A stretch of 64,000 bases of DNA from Diplonema japonicum (taxonomy: Eukaryota; Euglenozoa; Diplonemea; Diplonemida; Diplonemidae). Below, piece after piece: positions 1 through 10,912 of the stretch (position 1 is the first letter of the stretch; each line of letters starts with the position of its first letter). The notes beneath the pieces were generated by a model. It saw only the letters and a program-made list of their open reading frames with translations, was not told the origin of the DNA and did no database searches. The stretch is taken from NCBI GenBank assembly GCA_964019335.1, contig OZ025700.1, forward strand, positions 124,001 through 188,000. The letters are read 5' to 3'. The position numbers and the translations under genes are program-made.

Positions 1-88
1 TCACATCTGCGCACCCCTCCACCACTAAGCACTGTGCTTGTTGTAAGTCCCCTTGGTTGATGGCGTGGAATAGAAGCTGGCTTGCCAT
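1..88 (-). CDS. N-terminal exon of an ankyrin-like protein (cut by window edge)
   Basis: An ATG at 88-86 on the minus strand opens a 29-codon frame that runs off the window. It begins MASQLLFHAINQGDLQQAQC and continues with LVVEGCADV. The spacing of Leu, the Ala-x-x-x-Gly-Asp-Leu core and the closing Gly-x-Ala-Asp-Val match the first helix pair of an ankyrin repeat, a protein-binding scaffold. An A-rich tract lies just upstream of the ATG on the coding strand, as for many genes here. Only the first exon or its start is visible, so the family call rests on one repeat and the overall role is unknown. Confidence 0.45.
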   Translation of the reverse strand, partial: MASQLLFHAINQGDLQQAQCLVVEGCADV

Positions 89-598
89 GCTTTTTCTTTT
101 TTTTTTTTAGAATCGCTTTTTTCTTTTTATTTCCAGCCCTTACAAAGCCATTCCTGAAGGAGATAAATAAAGAGTCGTCGACAATGGCAAGGAGACTGAA
201 CACAAAATTCTTTTTCTTTTTTTTTTTCTCGTTGCCCCTTTTTTCTCAAATTTGTTCAAGAAAAAAAAGGGGGGGGAGGGGGGGGGAACCTCACCGCAAA
301 AGATCGTGGAGAGTAGGAGAAAGTGCCAGCAGAGGTGGTCGGGTGATGGGGTGGAAAGAGAATGGGCAATGGAGGGGGACAGGAGAAAAATAGTTTTCTT
401 TTTTTTTTTCATTTCTATTCCTTTCATCCTCCGGTTTCCTTAAGTATTTTTCCCCTTCTTGGATCCCTTTTTTTTTTCTCGCCCCCCATCTCCCCCCCTC
501 GCCCACGTGCTCTCTCTCTCTCCCTCCCCTGCAAAAATACACTTTTCTTTCATTCATTTTTTCGCTTTTTTTCTTTTTTCTTTTCCTCTCTCTGTTCC
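89..598. other. homopolymer-rich spacer
   Basis: Runs of T, A and G fill this stretch, with no open frame showing protein-like composition. On the coding (minus) strand it lies between the stop of the glycosyltransferase gene and the ATG of the ankyrin-like gene, so it should hold a 3' UTR and a 5' leader. Confidence 0.6.
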
Positions 599-2305
599 TC
601 AAGGTGAATGCCAACCAGCAGGCTTGCGGAACCAAGGGGCGTTTTTCGCCAGCTTACGCATGATGAGAGAAACGTGGTACGACGCAGAGGCCTGCGTGAT
701 GTTGAAGGGGGAGTTCAGAGCCAGACGGCGGTCTTTCGAAGGAGTGACGGGCTCTGACTGATGCCATTCTATATACGTAAGATCCCGAGAGGCCGCAATA
801 CCAGGGTAGATGAAGGTACGGTCCACAAGGTGGTGGCCAGGACGAAGCTCAACAAGAATACCGTGCGCGGGAAGAAGGATGCTCCAGGCAAGGCCTGCAC
901 CGTGTACACCACACACAACATCGGCGGAGCCTGCCAGCATGGCTTGCGCCATGAGGGTTGTTCTGTCATTCGCGTCACTCTTCATCACCTGAAAGCCGTG
1001 TGAGCCTGCTGCCGTGATCAGGTTCTCAATACCCACCATCTGCCGCGTTCCCTGTTTGGAGCCTTCGCCTCTCATGATCAGCAGCATTTTTGGTTTCTGC
1101 CTGTCAGCTTCGTAGATCTTGTCCCATGGTGCTGCAACAGGGGAAGCAACTTGAGGTGTTTTCTCGGCTGTGAAGTGCCCTAGGAGGTGCTTTGCAAAGG
1201 CTGTCGCCAGCTCTATATGGTACTCGTCCACCATTTTGTCCTCCCACTGCAAGAACACATTTGTCGGGGTTCCCATCACAACGTTTCCGTAGCACTGCGG
1301 CTCCGTCACCTTGGGAAGGTCCAGCGGGCAGTTTGTGAACGATTCCAACACACGGCGCACCTCAGCACCTTTGCTCTCGCCCCAACCGGCTGCCCACTGC
1401 GATTTATCACCCGCCTGGCTCAAATCCCTGTTGTTCTGGTAACCCATCAACTGGAGGATCAGTGTCAGACGTGCGTTCGTCGCGCTGAACGTCCCGTTCT
1501 GAACAAGCTGCGGGTCCGCATGGACAATGGAGCCGAAGATGTCGAGGAGCGTGTTGAGCCAGTGCCAGATGTTGTTGCCATCGACAACCCACCTGTGGTG
1601 CACCATCATGATGGTCCTACCGGAGCCGACACCGTCGTTGCCGCATGTCAATTCGTGTTGCTTTTGACAAGCCACATCGGCAGGGCATGTTTTGAGTGAA
1701 ATCCTGAACGGCCCGTCGTGGTGCGGGCAGAACTGCAGTGGGTTGGCGTCGGGGTTGTTCTTGTGCCCGAGACAGAGGCGTTTGTTGTTGATGCACACCC
1801 TGTCGGACCAGCACATGCTGCGGGGGGGCACAGTTCCTATGGTGGTCAAACGTTTCTTTGGAATAGTCCCGTGTGGGCCCATGTCACCCCACCATGAGCA
1901 TATGTCCTTGAATGGCTTAATTTCATCGGTTGCATGATGAATCCCCAGCTCGATGCTTGGAGTTGCGTGTTCACATCTTGATTCTCCAGGTGGGAAATCT
2001 TTGTTACACTGCAGCACAGGGACAATACGCTTGGATGGGAGCGGGGCGGGACGGGGTTTTTGAGGTTTTTCAACCACAGTCACTACCTGTACGGGGGGTG
2101 GGGTGGTTGGTGTTGGGGGTGTCGTTAAGGGCACCGCAACTGATTTTGTCTCCGCCGGTGGGCAGTGAACAAGACTTACCTCCGCCCCCGCCTCGAAACG
2201 CCCTCCTCGAAAATTAATCCCCATAAGTGCGAACCCAATTAGCGAAGCCATCACAATTACAACTTCCCTGTTTACCCCACAGGTGCTTCTGGCAGGAATC
2301 GTCAT
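599..2305 (-). CDS. GT61-type glycosyltransferase, type II membrane protein
   Basis: A single open frame of 568 residues. A short N-terminal cytoplasmic tail is followed by one hydrophobic segment at about residues 14-32, then a Pro/Thr-rich stem (about 60-95) and a Cys-containing lumenal domain. Near residue 463 the motif VCGVHGAGLAW precedes a run ending in VELRP. This is the hallmark H-G-A-G-L loop of the GT61 (DUF563) family, which includes EOGT, POMGNT2 and plant xylosyltransferases. The segment HHRWVVDGNNIWHWLN near residue 235 fits the conserved upstream helix. The likely role is transfer of a sugar such as GlcNAc or xylose to glycoproteins in the ER or Golgi; donor and acceptor cannot be read from sequence. 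The start at 2305 places the anchor correctly for a type II protein. No intron was seen. Confidence 0.8.
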   Translation of the reverse strand: MTIPARSTCGVNREVVIVMASLIGFALMGINFRGGRFEAGAEVSLVHCPPAETKSVAVPLTTPPTPTTPPPVQVVTVVEKPQKPRPAPLPSKRIVPVLQCNKDFPPGESRCEHATPSIELGIHHATDEIKPFKDICSWWGDMGPHGTIPKKRLTTIGTVPPRSMCWSDRVCINNKRLCLGHKNNPDANPLQFCPHHDGPFRISLKTCPADVACQKQHELTCGNDGVGSGRTIMMVHHRWVVDGNNIWHWLNTLLDIFGSIVHADPQLVQNGTFSATNARLTLILQLMGYQNNRDLSQAGDKSQWAAGWGESKGAEVRRVLESFTNCPLDLPKVTEPQCYGNVVMGTPTNVFLQWEDKMVDEYHIELATAFAKHLLGHFTAEKTPQVASPVAAPWDKIYEADRQKPKMLLIMRGEGSKQGTRQMVGIENLITAAGSHGFQVMKSDANDRTTLMAQAMLAGSADVVCGVHGAGLAWSILLPAHGILVELRPGHHLVDRTFIYPGIAASRDLTYIEWHQSEPVTPSKDRRLALNSPFNITQASASYHVSLIMRKLAKNAPWFRKPAGWHSP

Positions 2306-2921
2306 TCCGGAAATACCGGAGAATTTGATCGGGAATCGATCGCCGTCCCGCCCCTCCCTCCCTTTTTGTTTTTGTTTTTTTTTCTTTTTTTGTTTGTTGT
2401 TGCAACTAAAAAAAAAAAAAGAAAAAAAAATAAGAAACGGGGATAACAGGAATATGGAGGAACATATTTTTTGATATGTGGAGACGGGAGTGGTGGACTT
2501 ACGGAGAGGGGGGGAAGGGGGGGGTGAAATCTTACAGACACGGAAAAAAAAAAAAAAAAAAGAAGCGACATTTTCTTCTTTTTTCCTCTCCTCTATGTCT
2601 CCCCCATATCTTCTTCCCCCAAAACCCCCTCCCTTTCTTTGTTTTTCTTTTTTTTAAAAACTCGTTTTTTTTTTCTTTTTCTTTTCTAATTTTTTTTTTT
2701 CTTTTTAATTTCCTTGAATCGAAAAGAATTTCAAAAGAACAGAAATATCTTAAAAAAGGGGTTTCAGTTTCTTTTTTTTTTTTTTTTTTTTTTGTTTTCT
2801 TCTTTTTTTCTTCTAAAATCGGGGGTACAAAATCATCAAAGAAAATTTAAAAAAAAAATGGAAAGATCTTAGAATAAAAAGGGAGGGGGAAGATCAAAAC
2901 TTTAAAAAAAGAAGAAAAAAT
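2306..2921. other. homopolymer-rich spacer
   Basis: Long T and A tracts dominate, including about 2,780-2,800. I see no gene. The coding-strand leader of the glycosyltransferase (2,306-2,370) is G-rich, with repeated GGGAGG. Confidence 0.6.
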
Positions 2922-3479
2922 CTAATCATCAGGCCCGTCGTTTGCTTTAGTTCCTTCTGCAAAGCTGACAGAACGGATTAAGTTGCTGCTGCTCATATTT
3001 CGCAAAGAAGAAGCACCTGGAGTAACCAGGGGGTCGTTGTAATCGGGGTGCGTTATGTTCAAAGGGGAGTCGAATTCCTATTTAAAAAAAAAAAATCTTT
3101 TTTACCCCATATTTTTTCTGCAAACCTGTTCCGGGTACTCTCCAACCACTGTGCCATCATCTTCATCACTCCACTCTTCTTGAGAATAGTTGTTTTGCCT
3201 CCCACGGTTGGCCAGCTTGGTGTTCAGTTGCCCGGACCACTGCATCAGCTCTTGCATCATTGCAGCTCGTGATGTTTGCTGTACTTCGGCCACCTCTTCA
3301 CTCCCCTTGAAGTTCCCCATGGCACGCTCCTGTTTTTTTTTTTTTTTTTTTTTTTTTGGAGGGGTATTCCGAACCTTTACTTCCTTCCTCTGTGCTTCTG
3401 TCAAAAAACCATCAGCCTCTACCCCATTGCCGTTCTCACTGCTGACAACACCGTCGTCCAGAGTTCTGCCAATGTGCAT
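2922..3479 (-). CDS. small acidic protein of unknown function, three exons
   Basis: Exons in transcript order are 3479-3381, 3329-3126 and 3077-2922, giving 152 residues. Introns are 3380-3330 (51 nt, GTAAAG...CAG, mostly poly(A)) and 3125-3078 (48 nt, GTTTGC...TAG). The middle exon has a predicted helix with AAMMQELMQWSGQLNTKLAN and then an acidic SQEEWSDEDD stretch. The last exon is Ser/Asn-rich and ends GPDD. No family is recognised. The N-terminus is uncertain: the frame is open upstream of the Met at 3479 into a poly(A) tract, and an extra short upstream exon near 3,590 (ATGAAG, then GTGTCC) could be spliced on at the acceptor near 3,493. Confidence 0.5.
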
Positions 3480-4251
3480 CGGTGGCTCAACATGCTGTGG
3501 GGGCGGCGCAGTTTCGAAAACCGGTGGTTCGCGTCTGTTTTTTTTTTTTTTTTTTTTTTTTTTTTCTTTCTTTCAACATCGCGGGGGACACCTTCATCGT
3601 GCCTGGGAAACCGAAGAAGGGACAGAAGCGCCTTTGACGGAAAATCCTTCTACAGCGTCATAGAGCCTATTCACTCCCCATAGCAGATAGACAGAAGAAG
3701 GCGTGGACGGTGGTCGGCGTTCAAAGCACTGGGAACAGAACAGGAACGACGTGGAATAAGCCAGCGACAGAAGCGGGCTACACTCCACAATGACCCGTTG
3801 TCCTACGTCATCTCAGTGACAGTATCGAGCGCGCTGGAAAGGACAGGTCTTGGGCAGAGAATACGACGCATAGTACAGGGTACGGCTCACAGAGGACCCC
3901 CTGAGACCGGTGGGATATGCAGGTGGATGCCGAGAATCGGATGGGACTGGGAGAAGATGGAAAAGCCACAGAATTAGAGTGGCCCAAGCGAGGGAACGCC
4001 TTCAGGGCGGCTGTAAGGGCAGCCAGGAGTGCGGCGCTAGTAGCGGTACGGAAAACGGTCAACGGACTCGGGGTAGAAGCAGACCCCAAACGAATGACCT
4101 CTGGAGGACAGTTAAGATCGCCATTTAGCTTTCTGTATCAAGAGGGTAATAGCAGGAGGGGTCCCCTACCTAAGCCCGCTTGCCAAGGCAGGTCCAAAGT
4201 GCGTACCCCCCACGAATAATGAGGGCGAGGTCCGAGTGAAGATGAGGAAGA
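3480..4251. other. region of unclear coding status, low in homopolymers
   Basis: Apart from a T tract at 3,540-3,565, this interval has balanced composition unlike the other spacers. Frames of 60-100 codons exist on both strands (a minus-strand frame at 3,594-3,788 and plus-strand frames near 3,910-4,219). None shows a family I recognise, and none fits neighbouring exons convincingly. It could hold an upstream exon of the 2,922-3,479 gene or a decayed mobile element. Confidence 0.35.
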
Positions 4252-6268
4252 TCAGGACGAGCCACTGTCCTCAAGTGGGATTGTCTTTTACTATGAGTTC
4301 CTTTTATTTCCCTCCCAAAAAAAACACACCTAGTCGGGAGTCTTGCCTCACGACCCTTCCCTGTAACAACCTGCTGAGGCTGCGGAATGCTTGGCTGGTA
4401 CACCTTTTTTTTCTTCTTTTTTACCTCTCAAAAATAAAAAACACACCGACTCAGGCTGTACCAACACAGTAACGGATGATGAAGGCCTCGGGGTCGAAGG
4501 CTTCTTATTTAAATCTATATGTTTAGGTGTAGGTGTAGGAACTGGGATTGGGACGGGGGTGGGAACAGGGGCGGGGTGCGGCGTGGGGCCGGACGAAGGT
4601 ATTTTCACAGTTGACTGTCTAACTGGGGTTTGGAATGTAGGTGGCGGGACGGTGGGGTCCGACTCAATGCGAGCATCTAAGGGGGAACTGGAGGGCATCA
4701 TCCTGTGCACGCTGTGCAAGGGGATTGAGGTCGAGAAGCCCAGCTTCTCTTTATCTACTTTCTTATCAGGCGCTTTATCAGACTTCCCTGCGCTACCCCC
4801 CCGCTCGGAGAGGGACGGTGAGGGTCTGCGCACCCCCCCGACAGGGTTCAAGGTCTTGCTAGCTGTAGTCGAGATGGAGCCCCCACGGATAAAGGGGGAG
4901 ATGCTTCTAGGAGTTGTTACCTTACTGGCAACTTGCTTGGAAGAGACACGTGCCCCCCTCATGGTAGGGCTGCTTACCCTTGTTGACGGGGCCGGACCGA
5001 GGGAACTAGGCCTCCTCGGAGTGCGGTTCACAGGCCGTGCGTCGTTGAGAGATACAGGGAACTTTTGAAGATCTTTTGCACCTGCGCCCGCAGCAGGTGT
5101 CTGTGCCACCCTTAAGGCGTTTACCAGTGTATAGAGGTTGGCCGACAGCTCCTCGATCAGCTTCCCGTGGCTGCTCTGCGTCGAACGTGGGTTTGTATCG
5201 TAGCACAACACCATCTCCCTCACCCCCTCCAACAGGTTCGTCCTCCATTGTTCGCCCAGCCTGCCCACAGCAGTCTCCACCTTCAACTCCCCTGGAAGCC
5301 ATGTCGTGGTGTTCGGGTCTGTCGGCGTGCTCCCCCGCAGGTCCCGCAGATTTAATATAATGCTCTTCGTGTGTCGGAAGGCTTCGGAGAATGCAGCTGT
5401 GTCCGACCTGCATTTTGCAAGGTGTCCTTGCGACATGCTTGCGATGCTGTTGCGTGTCAAGGTGGTCGCTTCACCCCTTAGGCGGCTGAACAGCACGTCG
5501 GAGAGCTTTTTGATCTCAGCGGTGTATGAAGTGATGCCGTTGGTCCCCCGTCTTGGGTGGCGTTGCTGGTGTTGCATGGCCGTGAAGTGGTGGGATGATA
5601 GAGAGCTGTACCAGTCCTCAAGCTTTTGTGCGACGTGCAAGACGTCGGCCCTGCGGGCTTGAAGGTCGTCGAGGAGGACACCCACGGCCTCTATGGGGAG
5701 GCTGTCCGGGTTGTGCACAAGGTGTGCCGTGGCCCACTCCATGTGCGTCCTCACAATGTCGTCCCGCCGCTCGTCCTTCATGACCCGCAGCGCCTCGCCC
5801 AACGCACGCGCCTCGTCCTTGTACCACGCTACCTCCCGCTCCAGCTCTTTTGTCCTTGCTGCAGACTTTCTCAATTCCTCTTCTAACTGAGCGTTTCTAA
5901 AGGGGGGAGGGGGGGGGGGGGGGGGTTGAAGATACATCAAAAGAATTAAATAAAATCATACCGCTCTTCCTCATCTACAATTCTTTCTATCAAGAAGCCC
6001 TCGGGGTCGGCACCGTCGCCGCCTGGCCTTCCCTGTGGTTGGGGTGGGATGGGGTAGGGGGAGCTCATACCGCAAGCTGTTGAGTAGCCTCCCGCAGCCT
6101 CGCTTGCAATATCTCGATATCCCTGTCCTTCTTCCCAAGCAGCCTTGTCTGCTCCGACAGTTCGCTGTTCAGCCACGTCACGTAGGCGCTGCCTTCAAGG
6201 GTGCCGTTCCCGTCGTCGTGTCGCACACCGTTCGGGACGGGTCTCGCCCTGCCTGGCGAGGATGCCAT
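4252..6268 (-). CDS. coiled-coil protein with Pro/Ser-rich tail, five exons
   Basis: Exons in transcript order are 6268-6071, 6032-5962, 5896-4447, 4394-4330 and 4264-4252, giving 598 residues. Introns are 38, 65, 52 and 65 nt. The first two start GTATGA and the last two GTGTGT. Splicing joins a helix ending QARLREATQQLA to NAQLEEELRKSAARTKELER, so the N-terminal 150 residues form a continuous coiled coil. The middle is helical, and residues from about 380 are basic and Ser/Pro-rich, with a proline repeat of the type PVPTPVPIPVPTPTP. No known family is recognised; a cytoskeletal role is possible but not shown. The last two exons, including a 13-nt terminal exon, are tentative. If they are wrong, the frame runs to a stop at 4348. 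Confidence 0.6.
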
Positions 6269-6382
6269 CTTCCTTCCCTGGGTAAAATGATGTCGGTTTT
6301 GTTTGAAAAAGAAGGGGTGAAGAAAAAAAAAAAGAAAACTGGATTTTTATGAACAACCGACGATAGTGCCCAGTCGGACTAT

Positions 6383-6970
6383 TTAGTTGGTTAAGAACAT
6401 GTCTTGCCCTCCGATGCGGACCTTGGTGGGGCCGCGCATTATGGGGTAGCGGGGCCAGGGCTGTCGTTTGAGGGGGGAGGAGGGGGCGGGGGCGGCGGAC
6501 TGAGGGCGTCGTGAGCTGCGAAGGAGGAAAGGCCCGCCGGGGATGCGGGGCCGCAGCGGCGTACCAGAGTAATCTGAAGCGTAAGAATCAGTAGAGAGCG
6601 AGAGGTGCGACGAACGAAGTGCAGGGCGTTGCAGTGACTTGTCTGCCTCGTATGTGTGCACTTCGTGCCCGTCGCCTTTGGTTGTGAGGATCTCTTCTTG
6701 TATAAAGTTTTCCCCTGTTATGAATGCCGCACCCTTTCGGTGGCCACTGAAGCCGACGATGCGCTTCATCGGTTCAGGCCTCACTGCCTTTTTTGTGGGG
6801 TAGGCTTGCCGATCTTGGGGCACACCAGACATCGACCAGTCTGTCACTTTCACTTCCCGGAGTTGCCTCACCACCTTCACCGGCACCACCCGCCCTAGGT
6901 CGTTCTGTGGGAACATCGGCCTGTGCCCACCGTATCCGGACTTTCGCAGCATAAACCTTCGATCTTCCAT
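6383..6970 (-). CDS. short basic protein with Gly-His motifs, possible flagellar microtubule-associated protein
   Basis: A single-exon frame of 195 residues starting MEDRRFMLRKSGYGGHRPMF. Two related motifs occur, SGYGGHRP near residue 11 and VGFSGHRKG near residue 72. They resemble the G-Y/F-x-G-H-x-P signature of the FAM166/CIMIP2 microtubule inner proteins, but that similarity is short and weak. The C-terminal half is Ser/Pro/Arg-rich and probably disordered. A poly(A)-rich leader precedes the ATG. The gene sits just below the Kelch-kinase gene in the same direction. The reading frame is well supported; the functional hint is speculative. Confidence 0.5.
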   Translation of the reverse strand: MEDRRFMLRKSGYGGHRPMFPQNDLGRVVPVKVVRQLREVKVTDWSMSGVPQDRQAYPTKKAVRPEPMKRIVGFSGHRKGAAFITGENFIQEEILTTKGDGHEVHTYEADKSLQRPALRSSHLSLSTDSYASDYSGTPLRPRIPGGPFLLRSSRRPQSAAPAPSSPLKRQPWPRYPIMRGPTKVRIGGQDMFLTN

Positions 6971-7718
6971 GGTTTTTTTTTCCCTTTCTTGTTTTTTTTT
7001 TTTTTTTTTTCTTTCTCCCCTTTACCCAACCTTTTTTTTTTTTTGGAATAGGAGAGAAAACCAACAGAATTTTCCTTTTTTTTTTTCTTTTTAACCATCC
7101 TACCAACGAGCTACCAGAGGGGAAGGGGGTAACTTTTTTTGATTTCAAAAGGTCAAGTAACTTAGAGAAAATTTAAAAAAAAACCATCCTAACGCAGCGC
7201 CGGATCTGTGTACCACCTGCCTGAAATGCCCCTTGAGTGCCACAGCAGCCCACCCACTATATCGCCGGAAATATCGATCCTAGAGTGCCTGAAATGGGCA
7301 CAAAAACTAAATTTTGGCAACATCTAGCCCAGCCCTGCGGGGTAACCAATTTTCAGCCTCCAGCCCATATGTGGCCTCGTAGGTAAGATGGATAGGAGTT
7401 ATATATTTTCTTCTTTTTTTTTGTAAAGAGGTTACACAATTGGGGGGGGGGGGGGGGGTTTCTTTCCCTCATTCTTTCTTTTTTTTTTGGTACTAAAGAA
7501 GAAGACGGAATAATAACAAAAGATATCTTTGAAGGGAACCGCAAAACTGCAAAAGAAAAAAAAAAGAGAAAAAAAGCACAACGTAAAACGAGCCCCTGCA
7601 GTACTGCCTTCGGGGTGGGGGGGGAGTTACACCCCTTAATAAGAGCATTTTTTTTTCCCCTTTGCAAATGAGAAAACAGATAAAAAGAAATATAACGGAA
7701 TACACGGAGCCAGAGCTT
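6971..7718. other. spacer between kinase and GHR-motif genes
   Basis: Homopolymer-rich ends flank about 190 bp of ordinary sequence at 7,185-7,375 with no protein-like frame. A G run lies at about 7,442-7,458. I see no RNA gene. Confidence 0.5.
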
Positions 7719-10139
7719 TCAGAACGACGGCAAAGGGTGTTGCACAAGGTGCGCAAGGGCGGTATCGGACAACTTACCCTCGAGACCACGCACGGTCTTA
7801 AGCACCTGAATTGAATACAATCTTGCAAAAAAAAAAAAAAAAAAAAAAAAATACACACCGCATCAAACATAGGCCGTTCTGCAGCAGGCTTCCAACAAGG
7901 GGTGATGAGCGTGTCCCACAAAACCGCTGGGCAAGAAGGCGGTCGGGGTGGCAGCTTCCCTTCAAGTATGGCGTTCCGTGGGTTGTTGAAGTGCGACCGG
8001 AAGGGCTGGTACTGCGCGTAGACCTGCAGTTATTAAAAACACAAATTTAAAAAAAATATATATATACCAAGCATTCCCAGAGGACAAGGCCGAAGGACCA
8101 GACATCACTTGCAACGTCCCATGACAGGGTGCGCTGTGCGGGATCAAGAGGGGTGTTACATTGGTGTTACATACAATGCTTTCAGGTGATGTCCAGCACA
8201 GAGGGAACCGCTCTTTGGGGTCTTTGCTTTGGATGAACGAAGAGGTCTCGGGAGTAAGGACGCGACTCAGGCCAAAGTCCCCCACCTTGTGGACACCGGA
8301 ATTGGTGCGGAATATGTTACGAGTGGCAAGGTCACGGTGGAGGCGCCGTTCGCACTGAAGGTAGTACATAGCAGAGCTGCTGTCTGCAGCAATGCGGAGA
8401 AACTCCCTTACATCGATGAAGCCGCCACTGCCGGACAACGTGTTGAGGTACTTCTCCAGAGAGCCACCGCCGCATAGTTCTGTCACCAGGAGCACCTTCC
8501 CATCAAGCCGCACTGCGTGTCCCATGCACGTCACGATGTTGGGGTGTCGCAGTCTCCACAGAGATGAGATCTCCTCCAGTAACTCGCTCTTGACGCCCTC
8601 AGGTTCCCTAGTCAGCTCCTTCACTGCCACGTCGTGCAGACGCCATGTCCCTGCCCACACGCTCCCGAAGTGTCCCTTTCCTATCAACGACGAAAAGTTT
8701 ATTTCATCGATATTGATGGCCTTCCCGTCGTCGAGCTGCAGGTCCCACGCGGGTTTGTCCAAAGTCCGCTTCTTCCGTATTATGTCCTTCATTTTGTTCC
8801 GCCTCACCACCGTCAGCCCCAGCTCGATTCGCAGCAGTTCGTCGACGTCCACATCGCTGTACCTCGCCACCTCCTTCAGGGTCAGCGACACACCCGCAAG
8901 GAGGTTCTCCAGCTCCTGCTCCATCTCGCCACTGCTATCGGTCGCTTTATTCGTCCCTGTGGGCGAGGGTGGCGGTACCTTGCACCCCATCACGTAAGGA
9001 TAATAACCATCTTTCTCGTATTCCGGCAGTTCGGATGCAGGGCGCTCGACTATCTTAAGGTCTATGGTGTGTATGTCGTAGACATGGCGTCCTGTTGCGA
9101 CCTCCGCACCACCGAATATCACCAGCTGCTTGTTGTAAATGCAGCTTGTTCCAGCGCCAAGCTGGTCGGGCGACGAATAAGGCGTCAGCCCACCTGAGCA
9201 CCACTCCATCGTCGCGAGGTTCAACACGTACAGCTCGGAGTACGGGCGTTCCCCGTCCATCTCAAGTGCGTCGCCAAGGGTGGGAGCGGCAGGCTTGAGG
9301 TTCGGGGACGATGTGGAACACCGTGGCTGCCCAGGGTCATATACATAAAGCGAACCATTGCAAGCGGACATAGGCCGTGCAGCAGGGGGTGGATGGTATG
9401 CCCGCGCCACCTCGCTCCACACGGAAGGCGGTGTCCCGAAACAAGTAACACTCCGCCATATGTTGGTCGCCATGCAAAGACAGTGCAGGTCGGTGAGGAC
9501 GTAGTCACGCCGGAGGCCCGTTCGCTGGTTTTTAGACTGCTTATAACCACCGAAGATATAAAGCATGTTGTTTTGCATAGCAGCGGAGTGCATCCCGCGT
9601 GGGGAGGGCGGCTCGCCCTTTGGGGTGAGAGCACGCCAGGTGGAAGTTGGGGTGTGAAATTTCCAAAGGTCGTTGAGCCCTTCGAAATGCCCATTGGTGC
9701 AGCACATGCCACCAAACAGGATGAGGTCAGCCGTGTGGGGTATCAGGGTGTGCGCAGCACGGCCACGGGGCGCGTTCTTAGTCTGCATCACTTCCCAAGA
9801 GTCGTCTGCGACAGAGTACCTTAGCATGTCATCACATTCACAGACCGAATCGTAGAGGGCATCCCACATCTGGTATTGGAACCCGTGTCTCCAGCCACCA
9901 TGGATGTAGACATGTGTATCAAGTGGTGCCACCGCGTGGCAGACTCTCCCATCTACTGCCCCCGGTCGCGTCTTTTTCCACTCCCCTTCCCATTGGAATA
10001 CCTCCAGCTTGCTGTTTTGATTCGCACCAACGAGGACCACCTTACCCCCCACCCCTGCGAGCCCGCACATTGTGTACCCCACTTCAGGCCCCCCGACGGG
10101 CGTCTTGCTCACAAATTTCTTTTCGCTCTCTTCGACCAT
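7719..10139 (-). CDS. Kelch-repeat protein kinase (TKL/tyrosine-kinase-like), four exons
   Basis: Exons in transcript order are 10139-8175, 8133-8068, 8023-7859 and 7805-7719, giving 760 residues. Introns are 41, 44 and 53 nt (donors GTATGT, GTATAT, GTGTGT). Residues about 15-410 hold Kelch repeats, visible as repeated hydrophobic-Gly-Gly turns such as YIFGGYK and LILFGGMC, each followed by a Trp. A kinase domain follows: P-loop GKGHFGSVWAG near 484, VAVKEL, catalytic HRDLATRN near 598 and DFGLSR near 621. The small exons supply the remaining subdomains: WTSPESI joins to RTLSWDVASDVWSFG, and subdomain XI is CWKPAAERPMF. All catalytic residues are present, so it should be active. HRDLATRN is typical of tyrosine-kinase-like enzymes. 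The Met at 10139 is chosen because it follows an A-rich leader and upstream codons are lysine-rich filler. Substrates are unknown. Confidence 0.85.
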
Positions 10140-10912
10140 TTTCTTTTCTTTTTTTTTTTTACATTTGGGGGAATCGGGCGGGCCTTTTATTTTGATATTA
10201 GTTTCCTCAATAGTAATGCTGAGAATCCGCATGGGGGGGGGGGGGGGGGGGGGGGCAACAAAGCCGAGAAAGATCGGGGTGGAGGACGAGGGGTAGAAGT
10301 AAAAGTTGAGAGAGAAGCTAAAACAAGCGTCAACGTGTCAGAAGAAAAAAAAAGGATGAAGGAAAAAGAAAAGAAAAAAAAAAACCTAGGGCGGTGCAAG
10401 GAGAATAAGACAAAAAAAGGAGGGGGAAGGGTATGGGAGAAAAAAAAAAGAAAAAAAAAAGGACAGGAAGGAAATCACCCAGCTCAATAAACGAAACCTT
10501 TTTTTTTTTTGAATTTTAAAGCCCATAGTTGATATCTCAGGGCTTGTGTTTGCGAACAAAACAAACGCCAAGATATCGACCCCTTTGTATTTCTCTATCC
10601 CCTGGTTAGTTTCAATTGTGTTACTTTTTTTTATTAGCTTGTGTATCACCCCAGGACCGCAATGAATAGTTTGATGGCACCGCTAGCTTTCCGAAAGAAA
10701 TATAAAAAGAGGGGGGGGGATAAGATTAGGTAAAAGTAACTATATATTAAAGTATGTAAGTGGTACCCTATTTTAACTAGTTCACCCCCCCCCCCCCCCC
10801 CCCCCGCTTTAAGGGTAGAAAAAAATGGGGGGAAATGCCTAGAACGCAAACAATGGTTCCCTCCTTTATTATTTCTCCTTTTAATCAATACAGAACTCCC
10901 CCCCCCACCCCC
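10140..10912. other. spacer with poly(G), poly(C) and poly(A) tracts
   Basis: No gene is seen. A G run sits near 10,232-10,254 and a C run near 10,786-10,805. The segment at 10,510-10,680 is ordinary sequence without a protein-like frame. Its right end is the C-rich flank of the transposable element that starts at 10,913. Confidence 0.5.

Noticed and set aside
10141-10232. Upstream Met at 10232 for the Kelch-kinase
   Set aside because: The added 31 residues end in a Lys-rich run encoded by the A leader; the Met at 10139 gives a normal start.
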